Below are positions 1 to 10,840 of a DNA stretch of 64,000 bases, one piece after another. Every line of letters begins with the position of its first letter. Within the stretch, counting starts at the first letter, position 1. The DNA lies in assembly GCF_000143535.2 (NCBI RefSeq), contig NC_037316.1, positions 1,674,001 to 1,738,000 of the forward strand, given 5' to 3'. Under the pieces are notes generated by a model. The model was not told the origin of the DNA, did no database searches, and was given only the letters and a program-made list of their open reading frames with translations. The position numbers and the translations under genes were made by a program. Source of the DNA: Botrytis cinerea B05.10 (taxonomy: Eukaryota; Ascomycota; Leotiomycetes; Helotiales; Sclerotiniaceae).

Positions 1-467
1 CTAAACTTCTGTAATGAAAGTCGAAGATTTGAAGGTACAATGCCGTCATTGATAAGTGTATAAGGCAAGGCTGACAATGCCACCCCCTTTAGCCTCGATG
101 GATAGGACTCATGGAATTGCAAACAACTGGACCATTTTGCTTCAACAAGCTAGATATAAGATCAAAGAAATACCTCAGACGTACCAATACCACAAATGAC
201 GAAAACCTCCGCAGCAAATCCATAGGCGTACCATCCCGACAACTCTTTCCGACTCGTCAATCGTGTGTCCTCACCCGCATACTGAGCAGGAACATCTCTA
301 TGTGCAGAACCAATATCGGGCCCCATACTATCGTGATCAGCGGAACTCGATCTCTCGTCATCTGCTTCAAAAGATGAAGAATAAGAAGTGTAAGATAGTT
401 TTGTACTATTTGAAGGGGCGCGGTGTGGTTCGGGGCGAAGCTGGGGTTCGCTGATGCGAGGGACCAT
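1..467 (-). CDS. ATG22: ATG22, vacuolar amino-acid effluxer, 5' end only (partial)
   Basis: This is the 5' end of a gene that runs off the left edge. The ATG is at 467 and the first coding exon spans 467-185 (94 codons plus one base). The first ~70 residues are a Ser/Pro-rich, probably cytosolic and disordered tail. The exon then reads [20 protein letters not shown], followed by VICGIG, which is the hallmark start of the first membrane segment of Atg22-family proteins (MFS-like, fungal vacuole). Atg22 exports amino acids from the vacuole after autophagic breakdown. A GTACGT donor lies at 184. The next expected residues (SFIPITLEQLAR-like) are not found in bases 1-184, so the intron appears to continue past the window edge. 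The gene is divergent from MED14. Family assignment rests on the conserved N-terminal motif alone. Confidence 0.85.
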
Positions 468-2206
468 TGCGCGCTGGATAAGGTAATTTGGGACCAGTTA
501 ATAGCGATAGGCGTTTAGAACATCATGCTAACCGGGCTAATATCTGAAATGTTTAGGATGATTTTGAACATCTTCTTTTGTTTGAAGAAATGCTGTGAAC
601 GAAGAAATAATAAATAAAGGTTAGCAAACAATGTAAAGTGTGAACGAGGGAGGGAGAGAGAGAAAGAAAAGAACAGAACAAAATAAAGATTTTTTATTCC
701 AAGAATCCTCTTACCTACATACACACATCCACATATGATGGATGGATGCATTAATGAAAATGGAGGTGAACGTAAAATAAAGGAAAGGTTAGCTATTCAT
801 AAGAAGATACCCGCACCGTACATCGATCTTTTGGAGACCAGCACAAGTGACGAGATAGACGCTCTAACCTGGGTGGAAATAAAACAGGGGCATTCGGCAT
901 TTGACCAAAGCACCACTTTTCAGCATCCTGTGAATCAAGTGAGCTCATGCGAATGGGGCGGAGAAGGAGAGGCGGAGGGGGAGGGGAGGGCAACGCAACG
1001 CAAGGAAGAAGACGTGTAAAGTTGTAAGTGAGAGAGGGCGAGGGCGAGGGCGAGGAAGGGGGAGAGGGACAAGAGATGCGTAGAAGAGATGTAGAGAGAG
1101 GAAGAGTCCCAGAGAGGATGAGGGTGTAAGGGTACAAGAGTACAAGAGTACAAGAGTATAGGAGAGTATACCTAAGAGTGTGAAGAATGAGAAACGAATA
1201 CTGCCCGCCCAGCTGTCTGAACGCCCCTTGGACACCTACATTGCTACACGCTGTTATTGTCGTGGTTGCCATCATTCTTCTGCATCATGGATAGTTCTTG
1301 TCATTGGTGGCATGCAAACAAGAAGGGCAAAGAAGGATCAGGACAATGCATATCTATATTTTATATGTGTGGAGTAGCCATACGTAGCAGCAAACAGAAG
1401 AGCTTTCTTATCGCTTTATCTATCTTTCCTCTGTCTCTCTTCACTCCCCTCCCTGCCCTTCCCTTCCCTTCCCTTCTCTTTCCTTTCCTTTCTCCCCCTT
1501 CCTCCTTCTCCACCAATCGTCTCTCTTCTCTTCCTTTCCACCCACATCACCGGTAATGTGCCGATCGTAACAGGACCTAATCGATAATCACGTGACGTGG
1601 ACGTCGGCTTTCCAATTCAACTCACGGGTTCCTAATTGGGTCTAGTCGATTCCGTCCGCAATTCCAGGCAAGCCAGCCGGATTGTTTGATTGTTTCTTTG
1701 ATTTCGTACCGTAGATTGAAGGGGACCATTGATTTGGAAAAATTAAAGACTTCTTCTTCAACCGCAAATAATCCACCTCAAGTTCGTTCTTCAAGATCAG
1801 TCGCATATCAAAACATCACCCATTCGCACCTTCCAAATTATTAAGATTCCAACAAAACTCGAGTCGTACCCATAAAAGAGACCCAGCCATCCTTTCATGC
1901 AAGGTCGCGCTGTGCGTTTCCAACCCTACAAAGAGCTATTGATAATTGTCACCACATCTAAGATATCGAATTCGAGCTTCGACTGCTAGGAAGAGCTTGT
2001 AAGCCTTATTGCGCACATGTTCCTAGATTCTCCGAGGTAGCGCATGCGACTTTGCTCCTACGGCCCCTCTCCAAAGTCCCGAATATTCGAATCCTGTGTC
2101 GACAGCCAAAATAGAGTCGATAAATCATAGAAAGGTCGAAGAGGGGGCTGCTGTGGGCGTACCGCAAGGAGGAGGAGCTCTGGTAGGTGAGCAAGGGCGA
2201 GATACT
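468..2206. promoter_or_regulatory. ATG22/MED14 divergent intergenic region
   Basis: No supported gene lies in this 1.7-kb gap. It holds a GAGGGC tandem (about 1033-1056), purine tracts to 1130 and a pyrimidine tract (about 1420-1545). Just after the tract, 1589-1605 contains CACGTG overlapping TGACGT, followed by GACGTC, with CCAAT- and ATTGG-like words to 1640. This is a plausible bHLH/bZIP site cluster for MED14. Reading frames here are low-complexity and were not called. Confidence 0.5.
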
Positions 2207-5200
2207 ATGCCTGGCGTCATCATGGATAGTGCGAGTAGGAACGGATCGCATACCAACCACGACAGAGATCGACAGTTCAATGGTCCCAATGGTGAAGCAA
2301 AAGCTTCCGAGAAGGGACGAGATAAAAGTCAGGCACGATCTGAGCCTCAACAGAGCATGACACCGATCAGTCCAGCGGTTCGAAATGGGATGAATGGCAA
2401 CTCCACGGATGGCCCAGCGCACCAACAGAACTCCGGGGAGGAGCCGATTCCAAAGGATATTCTCGATCGTATACACGACCTTCCACCCGAAGTCGAACAT
2501 ATCACATCAAACTTCTTACCTCTGACAGAACTACTGAATCGATTAGCACAAGCTACTCATAATGACTTAAGGCAGGAGATCATGAAGTTAGCGAATATGC
2601 CAATACCCCAGTCAGCGATGAATACGAACCCACCTCATATCACCAAAGAGGATGACACCTCCAACGATAATGTGAACAAGAAGGTAAGCTTGCTAAACTT
2701 TGCCCAAACTCAACATAGTCGTTGGGTCAAGCAACTGGTTCTACTAAATTGGAGTCGAAACGCCGAGGAAGTGAGCAAAATTATCGACTTAAATATCCAT
2801 TTATGTCAGAAACGAGGATTATACCAGTACATTCTACACCATATGAGTGAAGTCAAAAGGAAGTTATGCGACGTAGATTCACCCAGGCCCGATTTAAAAA
2901 CTGCAGTGGAAGTTTTGTCCACTGGGAAAGCCAATTGGATGCCAGACGTAAGTCTCTTGCTCAGGTTTTGAAATTAATACTAACATTTACTAGCTTGGAT
3001 ATATTGCGCCACCTCCAATGACTCCTAAAGAGATACTTAAATCCCTGGAAAAGCTCAATACTTTACTATCCATTCGTTTGAATCTACACGAGTACGACAA
3101 AATTCCCTTACAATTCAAGAACTATACGATAAAGTCTGGTCGCGTGACCTTCAAAGTAGCTGGGGAGTTTGAAATCGACCTGACTGTGGCAGATGAGAAC
3201 CAGGAGTTACAATTCTGGTTCATTGACTTTCGATTTTTATTTTCCCCCTCTCTTAGCGAACTACCACCCCGGCACCAATATCACATAGAGAATAAAGTCA
3301 ATGCCGCACTAGAAAAAGACGGCCTATCTGGCTGTTATAATTATCTACATGAGATGGTGTTAACCCATAAGATCAGCGAGTTCAGGAGACAAGCAGTTGA
3401 GCTCTCTAGAAGTACTTGGATTGATGGGGTTAAGGTTGAACCACTCCATCGCGCCTTATGCATCCAGTATTGGTTGGATAGATACAAGAAGAATGGACCA
3501 CGAAGTTGGATCATTTTGGGAGTTCACAGTGGACGGAGGAAGGATGGCTACCATGACCCTAAATCGACAAGCAGACTCTCTATAAGATGGTTTCGAGATT
3601 CAAAAGAAGTTAAAGATGTGGACATTCCATTTGACACGGTTAACATCTCAGCTGAGCAACTCTTGAAGACAGTTATTGCAATGCACGTCAATCACATCTT
3701 GGGTTCAACGCACAGCAAATTGGCCGCCGAATCTATATTTGCGAATCGCGAGGCATCCTTGTCACTACACACGTCTAAGACTGAGCCAAAGGAGTCTGTG
3801 CTCGGTGTACAATTGACAGAAAAACAGCATGTATCAATCACTATAGAGCCGGTCACGGGAATTTTCATCTTCAGTCCAGCCTCTCGGGTAATTACCTCGT
3901 CACAAAACAAGCTTAACAGTCTGGACCGCGATCCTGCGATGGACGCGCACTTTAACATTGAAAATCTTCGATGTTTAGCCATTTCAGAAGAGCTCACCAT
4001 CCTTGGCACTAGTGTTGGATGGAGAAGAGCTGATAATCCCGGAATATCTAGAGAAGACCTGAAACGTAAAATTCCGAAAGACACAAAGCAAATCAGCTGG
4101 TTTAGGAGACCTGGATGGCAAGAGGATTGGCTTGTTGCTGTTACGCTAGGGATGAGTGGGGAAAATTGGTGGTTATTTCAAATGTATGTATCATCAAGGG
4201 CCTATAATCTTCATACTAATATGGATAGATCAAAACAATCGACGGGCGTTAAAGTCTTAGCATCTATTCACATACCCATTAAAGCTGCCTCACCAACGAC
4301 CTCTTACGTATTTATGTCTACGCTACACATTTTTGCGGGAGGTCTCATCTCGCAATATACTAATCTCAAAGCTCTCCATGATAGGCGCATTCGTCATACT
4401 GTTCGACAGTCTGCTCTACTTTCGCCTGTTAAACTTCCTTCAATCTGGATCCATATTCCCGGACTATTCCAAGCCAGGGCGAAACCAACAGCACATAAAA
4501 CATGGGCTACAGACTTCCTCAAGCTTGATTTTCAGGGGCTGGAGCCAATTTCAAATCCCCTATCTGTTCTGTCTCAGTCCCCGATTGATGATTCGCAGGC
4601 TATTGTTCCTAAGCCTGAGCAGAAGACAATACTGGTCACAGTTGCGCGTATGGCAGTACCCATTCCAGCTCTTGCGGTCTTGAACGAAAAGATAGATCAA
4701 GATATTGCCTTCCAATCTAAAACAGGAGAAATTGCTTTTAGATTGCGGTCTCAAGTTGGCGAGTCGATAATTCCAGCCCTGACAGAGCGTTTATTTCAGA
4801 TTGAACGTCTTATTTCTTGTACTGCTGTGCTTCGTAAACATGAAAATGTTATTAAATGCGACAGAATTTCACTACAAGAAATCGCATTTTCGTATGGAAT
4901 GCCGCCAGTAGCTCAGACAGGATTGGTCACTAGCGCAGACAAGACAACGCCTCTCTCATATAAAGCTGTCGTCAGCTTAGGGTTAGTTGAAGGCAAAATG
5001 AAACTTACGTTGGAGATGGGTAACCCACATATACGTGTTTTGGATTCTCTGGACAAAGTCTTGAATATTACGAAGAGTGGATTCGATGCTGTTGCAACTC
5101 TTCTTCCACAGACCCTATATTCTTTGCGGGCTTTTGAAACGATAGAAAATGCTTGGGCCTCTCTTTATGATAAAGGTGAAGTATTCGTGTTCGTCAGGGC

Positions 5201-5837
5201 TTTTGAATGGTTTAGACTACGTTATGTTTTCAAGCCAAGCACTCCCAATACGCCTCCACGAACAGTCTCATTTGAGATCAAAATGTGTCATCGCAAGCAA
5301 AAACCATGGTGGCTTGTCCGTCGCACGGAAAAGATTGACAAGAGCATAAGAGGAGACGCAGTTCCGGATGATGAAATTGATCTCCGTTTGAAATCAGTGT
5401 GGGACTCACGAGGGGATGATGACTGGAAGGGAATGCGTACCAGCGCAGTTGGCCGTAATCGTGGCATTGAAACCTGTCTTGAAAAGATTGATGCAGTGAT
5501 GCGAGATCTCTCTCCAGAAGACCTTGCAGTTCAACCATCGCAACAATCACAAACGAATACGCAAGTACAAGCTGTAGGGCCACAAGGTCAACAACCTTCG
5601 CAGTCCCAGCAGCAGAGACAATTACAATTGTCCACGCCAACAAACTCTCAGAATCATCCACAAAGTCAAGGAAGTAGCCAAGGACAACAACGGATGCCAA
5701 CTCCCAACATGAACATGAATCTGAACATGAATCAGAATATGAATCAGAATATGAATCAGAATATGTTAAAGAGAAAATCTTCCGGTCAGGCCATAAACCC
5801 TAGGGCGGTTAAGAGAGAGGTGGTAGAAATCGATTAG
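2207..5837 (+). CDS. MED14: Mediator complex subunit 14 (Rgr1-like)
   Basis: This subunit is the scaffold of the RNA polymerase II Mediator complex, linking the middle and tail modules in the nucleus. The model has two exons, 2207-2947 and 2994-5837, with a 46-bp intron (GTAAGT, branch TACTAAC, TAG), giving 1194 aa. Residues 1-90 are a polar disordered tail. The MED14 N-terminal domain starts near residue 95 (EVEHITSNFLPLTELL) and runs through FAQTQHSRWVKQLVLLNW, YILHHMSEVKRKL and LHEYDKIPLQFKNYTI to beyond residue 300. The C-terminus is Gln-rich, then has MNQN repeats from a 12-bp tandem, and ends with a basic KRKSS segment. The first ATG of the open frame is at 2207; the frame opens further upstream only with a GTG, so 2207 was chosen. 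The length is somewhat above yeast Rgr1 because of the two disordered ends. Confidence 0.93.
5709..5765 (+). repeat. 12-bp coding tandem repeat in MED14
   Basis: The unit ATGAATCAGAAT is repeated about three times, after related ATGAAC units. It encodes MNMNLNMNQNMNQNMNQN in the disordered C-terminus. The unit is a multiple of 3, so copy-number change would keep the frame. Confidence 0.85.
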
Positions 5838-7251
5838 TAAATTTTGCTTGGGACAAATGAGATGGGGCAATGATATAAATGGTTTTCAAGCATGAATGCA
5901 TAGGCGCACGAACTCGAATAAGAGATAATTACGTTATGGGAAGATACGAATATGCCTTTTTTTTATTTCTTTTTCATCCTGTTACAATACTACATTATAT
6001 GAGGGGTGGTTGCAGGCTGGAGGCGACATTCACTTTGCATGGCGTTAAACCTCCCCTCTTTCCTTTCATAATCTGGGGTCGGGGGTGGAGGAAGAGCGGA
6101 GATATTGGAGCGCGGAGGGAAACACAAGCTGTAAAAAGAAAACTTTATTGATGAAGCGGGGTGGCAAGGCGTTTAGTCGGGGGTCCGACTTTTTTTTTTG
6201 CTTTTCCGAGGATCTTTCCAGACTTTCTCACAGAGCGGGATGGCGGTGCATTGGATGGGGATTAGTGGTTTTAATGCGAGCCTTTTGCTCTTTTTCGTTG
6301 GTTCACGCACTTGTCTTTACTATAGGGGCGGAGGCGAAGAGAGTGGATGAAGAAGCGGGTTCGGGATGGAAAACAAAATGGGAGAGAGTGGTTTGTGTGT
6401 ACAGGATGGGGACATAAAATGGGGAGGCGAAGAAAGAAACATGATAAATACGATAGGTGAATGGATGGAAATGATAGGGAAGAGGAGATTTAAGCGATAT
6501 TCTTTTGGGGAATATGAGAGGGGGGATAGGACAGTTGAATGATAAATAGATGATGCATTCATACATGTGTGTATGTATACATGACTTCACTAGCAGTAGT
6601 GGGTAGTCAGATAACGTTTATAATAACGTTGGTTTGATATTATTATCTTCTAATGACCTGATATTGGCGTAGGCCGTGAACGCAAAAAGATCGGTGATAG
6701 GTGTGTATACTGGCTAGCATATCTATCTACCTAGAGAAACTTGAGAAGAGAAAAGAATAAGTTAATCTACTTGAATATCTTTTGACTGTCCAATTATTAC
6801 AGCTGCTTACGGGAATGAAGACCTCGAAACTGATTAGGAAGGATATTGTATGTTTTGTATGTAAATATAGATGTCTGATGTTTCACGTCTCTGGGGTAAT
6901 CTGAAATAGAGCTTACTTACTAATTAGATGGTTACAGAATAGCTGTTTGGCGAGTAAAGCTATAGATAGATATGTAGGTAGGCATGAAGATGTATATTAG
7001 ATTTATTACGAGGGTAAAGGAATTGAGATATTGGTAGATAGATTGATATATTTTTAATGTGTGTGTATATCACAGTGTCTATCTCGCAATCTTAGAATTT
7101 GTTTTCTGAGAAGTCCGAGGTTTTCGATTTCGGTTTCGATTTTTTGTTTCGATGATCTCTTTGTGGCTTATTAATACAAAATACAAGATGCAAAAAATCC
7201 GTCTTCGTTATGATGGATCAGTGGACAAGTGAATCAGTAAAGAAAGACAGA

Positions 7252-7286
7252 TCTACCTCTCTACCTACCTACCTACCTACCTACCT
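7252..7286. repeat. TACC tetranucleotide microsatellite
   Basis: There is an uninterrupted run of CTAC/TACC units in the gene-poor interval. Confidence 0.85.
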
Positions 7287-9209
7287 AAGTAACCAAAACT
7301 CCTTCCTTCTATTCTCGGAAACGGATAACCTTACATCCATCCATCGGCTATTTAGAAAAGATGATTGTTTTATCGAACTAGGTACTCCCATACCTACTTC
7401 TGCTTCGTACATAAAGTATGTATATGTGTGTGCGTGTTGTGCTTCGTGTACAATGATAGGGAACCAGAGTATCGGGACGGAATATCGTCGACGATTTGTT
7501 TACGAAATGAATTATTGCTGGCTGTTTTGGCGGTATGGATGTTGAGTGCATATGTGATGGTGGGTGGGTGCTAGGTGTGAATAGGAAGGAGAGCCGATGG
7601 GGGAGGTATTGGGTGGTTGGTTTGGAGGGCTGGGGAGGGGGTTTGGATGGGTAAATGGGTGGGTGGAAGGAAGTTGGGAAGGGGGTGGGTTTTTTGGTAC
7701 CGAGGATTCTGATTTTTGGATGAGTGAGTGAATAAGTCAATGAATGAATGGATTGAGTTGTTTTGTTGGGCGTTTTTTATGCTTGTTTCTTGGTGTGTGA
7801 GAGTGGGTGTCGTATGATGGTATCTTGTGCCAAGTAGATAGTTGTTTCTCCTGGAGAGAAGATTGTGGGCAAGTATTTCGAGTCATATTCCGTATGTGCT
7901 CGTACGATTCATTGAACAAAATCGGTGAGAAGACGGAATATGTGAAGGAGTAGAATATCCGAGGAACTAGGGGTTGTCAATGGGGAAGCGGGTAGTGGCC
8001 GACTTTAGTACTTGATAGTCAGATTATTCTCAAGACGGAAGAATAATAAGGGCGGAATGATGAAATGGTTTCGAAATCTGACTTGACGTTGCTGATCTTG
8101 GGTGTATGGAGTTAGACAGTGATGTATGATAAATGTGATGGTCGATTCGATATGCAGCGGTAGGGAACCGTTTGATAGTTGATAGTCGCTGCATAACACT
8201 TTTCTAGAAATCTTCTAGCGAGTTTCCCGAATTTCTATTGAACGACCTTTTTGCCGAGCAGAAAACAATCATCGTCTACTCTACTCTGTGCTTTGAATGT
8301 GCAATATAAAACAAGCAAGCCGTCAAGGAATGCGACGAGTAAGAAAATGAAATTGCACTGTATCAAAATCAGCTTGAGAAAGTCCTCCAACGGTTGGATT
8401 ATCGTCGTTTCTATCTCATCCTGATTCTTGATCATATGCCACTGTAAATATCCGGGCCGTGGAGAGTGAGAGGGGGTAAAGGCGATTGGATGTTGTTTTG
8501 GTCGAGCTCCGTTCTTGCATAGAAAACTTCGTCATTGCGGATACTTGCTTGCTAGGAATAATTGTGCTTCATTGAATACTAGCAAGTACGAAGAAAGGGT
8601 TTTGTGGAATTGTGAATACCTTCTGAATTGCATTGCATCGCTCATTCTCACTCTCCATCATTTCAACCTACCTACAACACAAACATGTAAAAATAACCCC
8701 ATCTAAATGAAACCCCGGCCTCCAAACCATTGAGTAACGTCGGTTTTTTCCCGAGTGCACACACATCTTCTCATACATAAAACTTTCTTGGTGCAAGTCT
8801 ACGCTCAAGATCCAGCCAATAAGAAAGGGTGGACTCCAGATTTTCCCTTCAAGTTTTTCACTGGCTCGAATGGCTAGTCATTGACCCCACAGTCTGATCC
8901 CAAATGGAACCACAAGAACCTCGAAATAACGTGGTGGGAGGGGATGTGAGCGGGTGCATGACCCTGATCCTTGACTCTTCACGAGGTATGGGTTTAGAGG
9001 GAAGTTATGTACACAGTACAGAGGATACACTGTAGATGTGGTGCGGAGTGTACCCCGTTGAGAGAACAATGATGAATTTTGCACGAGGAAAGATGGGGAT
9101 TCGGAATGTGTTGGATGGCTTGTTTGCGGAAGAGAGAGATTGGAATTATTGGGGGAGAAAGAGAAAAGAAGCTTTGAGAAGTAAGCCAAGTAGAAGCAAG
9201 CAAAGTAGG

Positions 9210-9770
9210 TCAGTGTAAGTAGGTGCTAGGTACCTTTATGCGAGCAGGCGAAGGCGAAGGCGTATCGTATCGGTTTGGATCCTGCAGAAGTAAGAGATGC
9301 AGAAGGATTCTTATTGATTGGGTATGGAAGGGATGAGATGCATATTCATAACATTCTTTGGTGGGACGAACCCGTAGAGGGATGCTCATTGTAGACGGTG
9401 GCTTTTGACTTGCATCGGGGAGTGTTGCAAAGTTGCAGCTTCCTTCGACCTTCTCTCTCACTTCTTCCTCGTCAAAGGAAGCTTGGCTTGTGGTACAGCT
9501 TAGAGGTAGGTTAATTGACACCTCAGCATCCTCTCTTTTTAATTTAAACGTGCAGGTACAATACCGTGGAAAAGAAACGGCCAATTCACAGGAAATTGGA
9601 GGGCTAGAAGTGTGAGGAAAGATATCGAGTTCATTGTAGGCACAATCTAGAATGCTAATCGATAGATATGTATAATACATGTATAATGTACCAAATCCTC
9701 GGTAAAAGCGTCTACTCAACTCAACCACCATGTAAATCGATAGTATCTTCCTAGTCGTCTTCATCCACAT
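9210..9770 (-). CDS. Unrecognised 186-aa open frame (doubtful)
   Basis: The frame is open from an ATG at 9770 to a stop at 9210, the longest unexplained frame in the 5.8-10.8 kb interval. No domain, signal peptide or family motif is recognised. The first part (MWMKTTRKILSIYMVVELSR) is mildly hydrophobic, and the rest is Ser/Pro-rich without obvious secondary structure. No TATA element or intron signals support it. A chance open frame is at least as likely as a lineage-specific gene. Confidence 0.15.
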   Translation of the reverse strand: MWMKTTRKILSIYMVVELSRRFYRGFGTLYMYYTYLSISILDCAYNELDIFPHTSSPPISCELAVSFPRYCTCTFKLKREDAEVSINLPLSCTTSQASFDEEEVREKVEGSCNFATLPDASQKPPSTMSIPLRVRPTKECYEYASHPFHTQSIRILLHLLLLQDPNRYDTPSPSPARIKVPSTYLH

Positions 9771-10100
9771 AGAATAGCCATTATAGCGACCAGTAAGCGT
9801 TGGCAACTGTGAGTTAGAGTTTGGAGTTTTACGATGCTAGTGAGCAAGTAGTTTTAGCTGATGTATTGTCATTGATGTACCTTGGTAATTAGATATTTTC
9901 TGGAATGTGAACAATTGCCTACCTGGTGTACCGACGACCCAGGTAATAAATCCGACAATATCCAATATATCTTCTCTTATATTAGCCTCTCCTTTCATTT
10001 CTTATTACAACATAGTTATGAGCATCGCAGATTGATCATTCACTTGGAAGACGGCTTGGATGGGTAGAGCAGAAGCCAAAGAAGCTTAGGTCATTCAATG

Positions 10101-10103
10101 GTC

Positions 10104-10147
<44 letters not shown>
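10101..10147. repeat. (CT)n-(CG)n compound microsatellite
   Basis: A CT run of more than 30 bp turns directly into alternating CG (about 14 bp). It sits roughly 0.7 kb upstream of the creB start. Alternating CG of this length could adopt Z-DNA; that is inference. Confidence 0.85.
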
Positions 10148-10840
10148 CCTCCCTCCCCATCCTTCAAGCATCGAAGTATCCAAGTCCAAGCCATGACCAA
10201 GGCTCGATCAAACCAAACCTAGGAACTTCTTCACACGCCGTCCATCCATCCCATCCATCCTACAGGTACGCCTTTCTCTTTACCCCATTCATCTTAGGTG
10301 CTAGTGCTACATTATCTCCACTAGATTTATTCGTTCAATCTTTCCTCAGACTCGGATTCAGATTCGGATCCAGACGATCTACAGCACACATACACATACA
10401 CATGCACTTATTACACTTACACTTACACACATTTCAATCCACACATATCCATTTGTATCCTCTGATCTTGGGGTCTTTTGATCACATTCACATATATTAT
10501 CAATTATTGGTAAATCATTCCAATCAATTCTCACAAATCTGACCTCCTGAAGAGACAAGGCTTCCACCCCACGTTTTACGCCTCTGATGTGCAGCATTGG
10601 TGCAAATACTCACTAGAATCAGCGAACCATCTCAGCATCCTCCTTTTTAAGCCTGCTTTGCTTTCTGCAGATGAAGATCAATTCTGCTACAAATTATTCG
10701 AATTCGAATAAACCATTTGCGCATGAGTACAACTCAAGATAGCCACTTCATACTTTTTGGGTTTCCCCGTCGCGCCGCGCGAACCGTGAACGGTAAACGA
10801 CAAGGTCGAGAATCTCCGACGAGGTTGGAATACCAGAAAT

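Larger units (their letters stand above)
5838..10840. other. 5-kb gene-poor interval rich in simple repeats
   Basis: No recognisable gene lies between MED14 and creB. The first ~1.5 kb is T/G-rich and probably includes the MED14 3' UTR. A TACC repeat lies at about 7252-7286, a G-rich stretch at 7555-7690 and a CT/CG microsatellite at 10101-10147. The longest open frame is a 186-aa minus-strand frame at 9210-9770 with no recognised domain. The last ~200 bp should hold the creB promoter. Confidence 0.5.

Noticed and set aside
793..1275. 160-codon minus-strand frame
   Set aside because: It is a translation of purine/pyrimidine-rich repeats (Ser/Pro/Leu runs) and has no domain.
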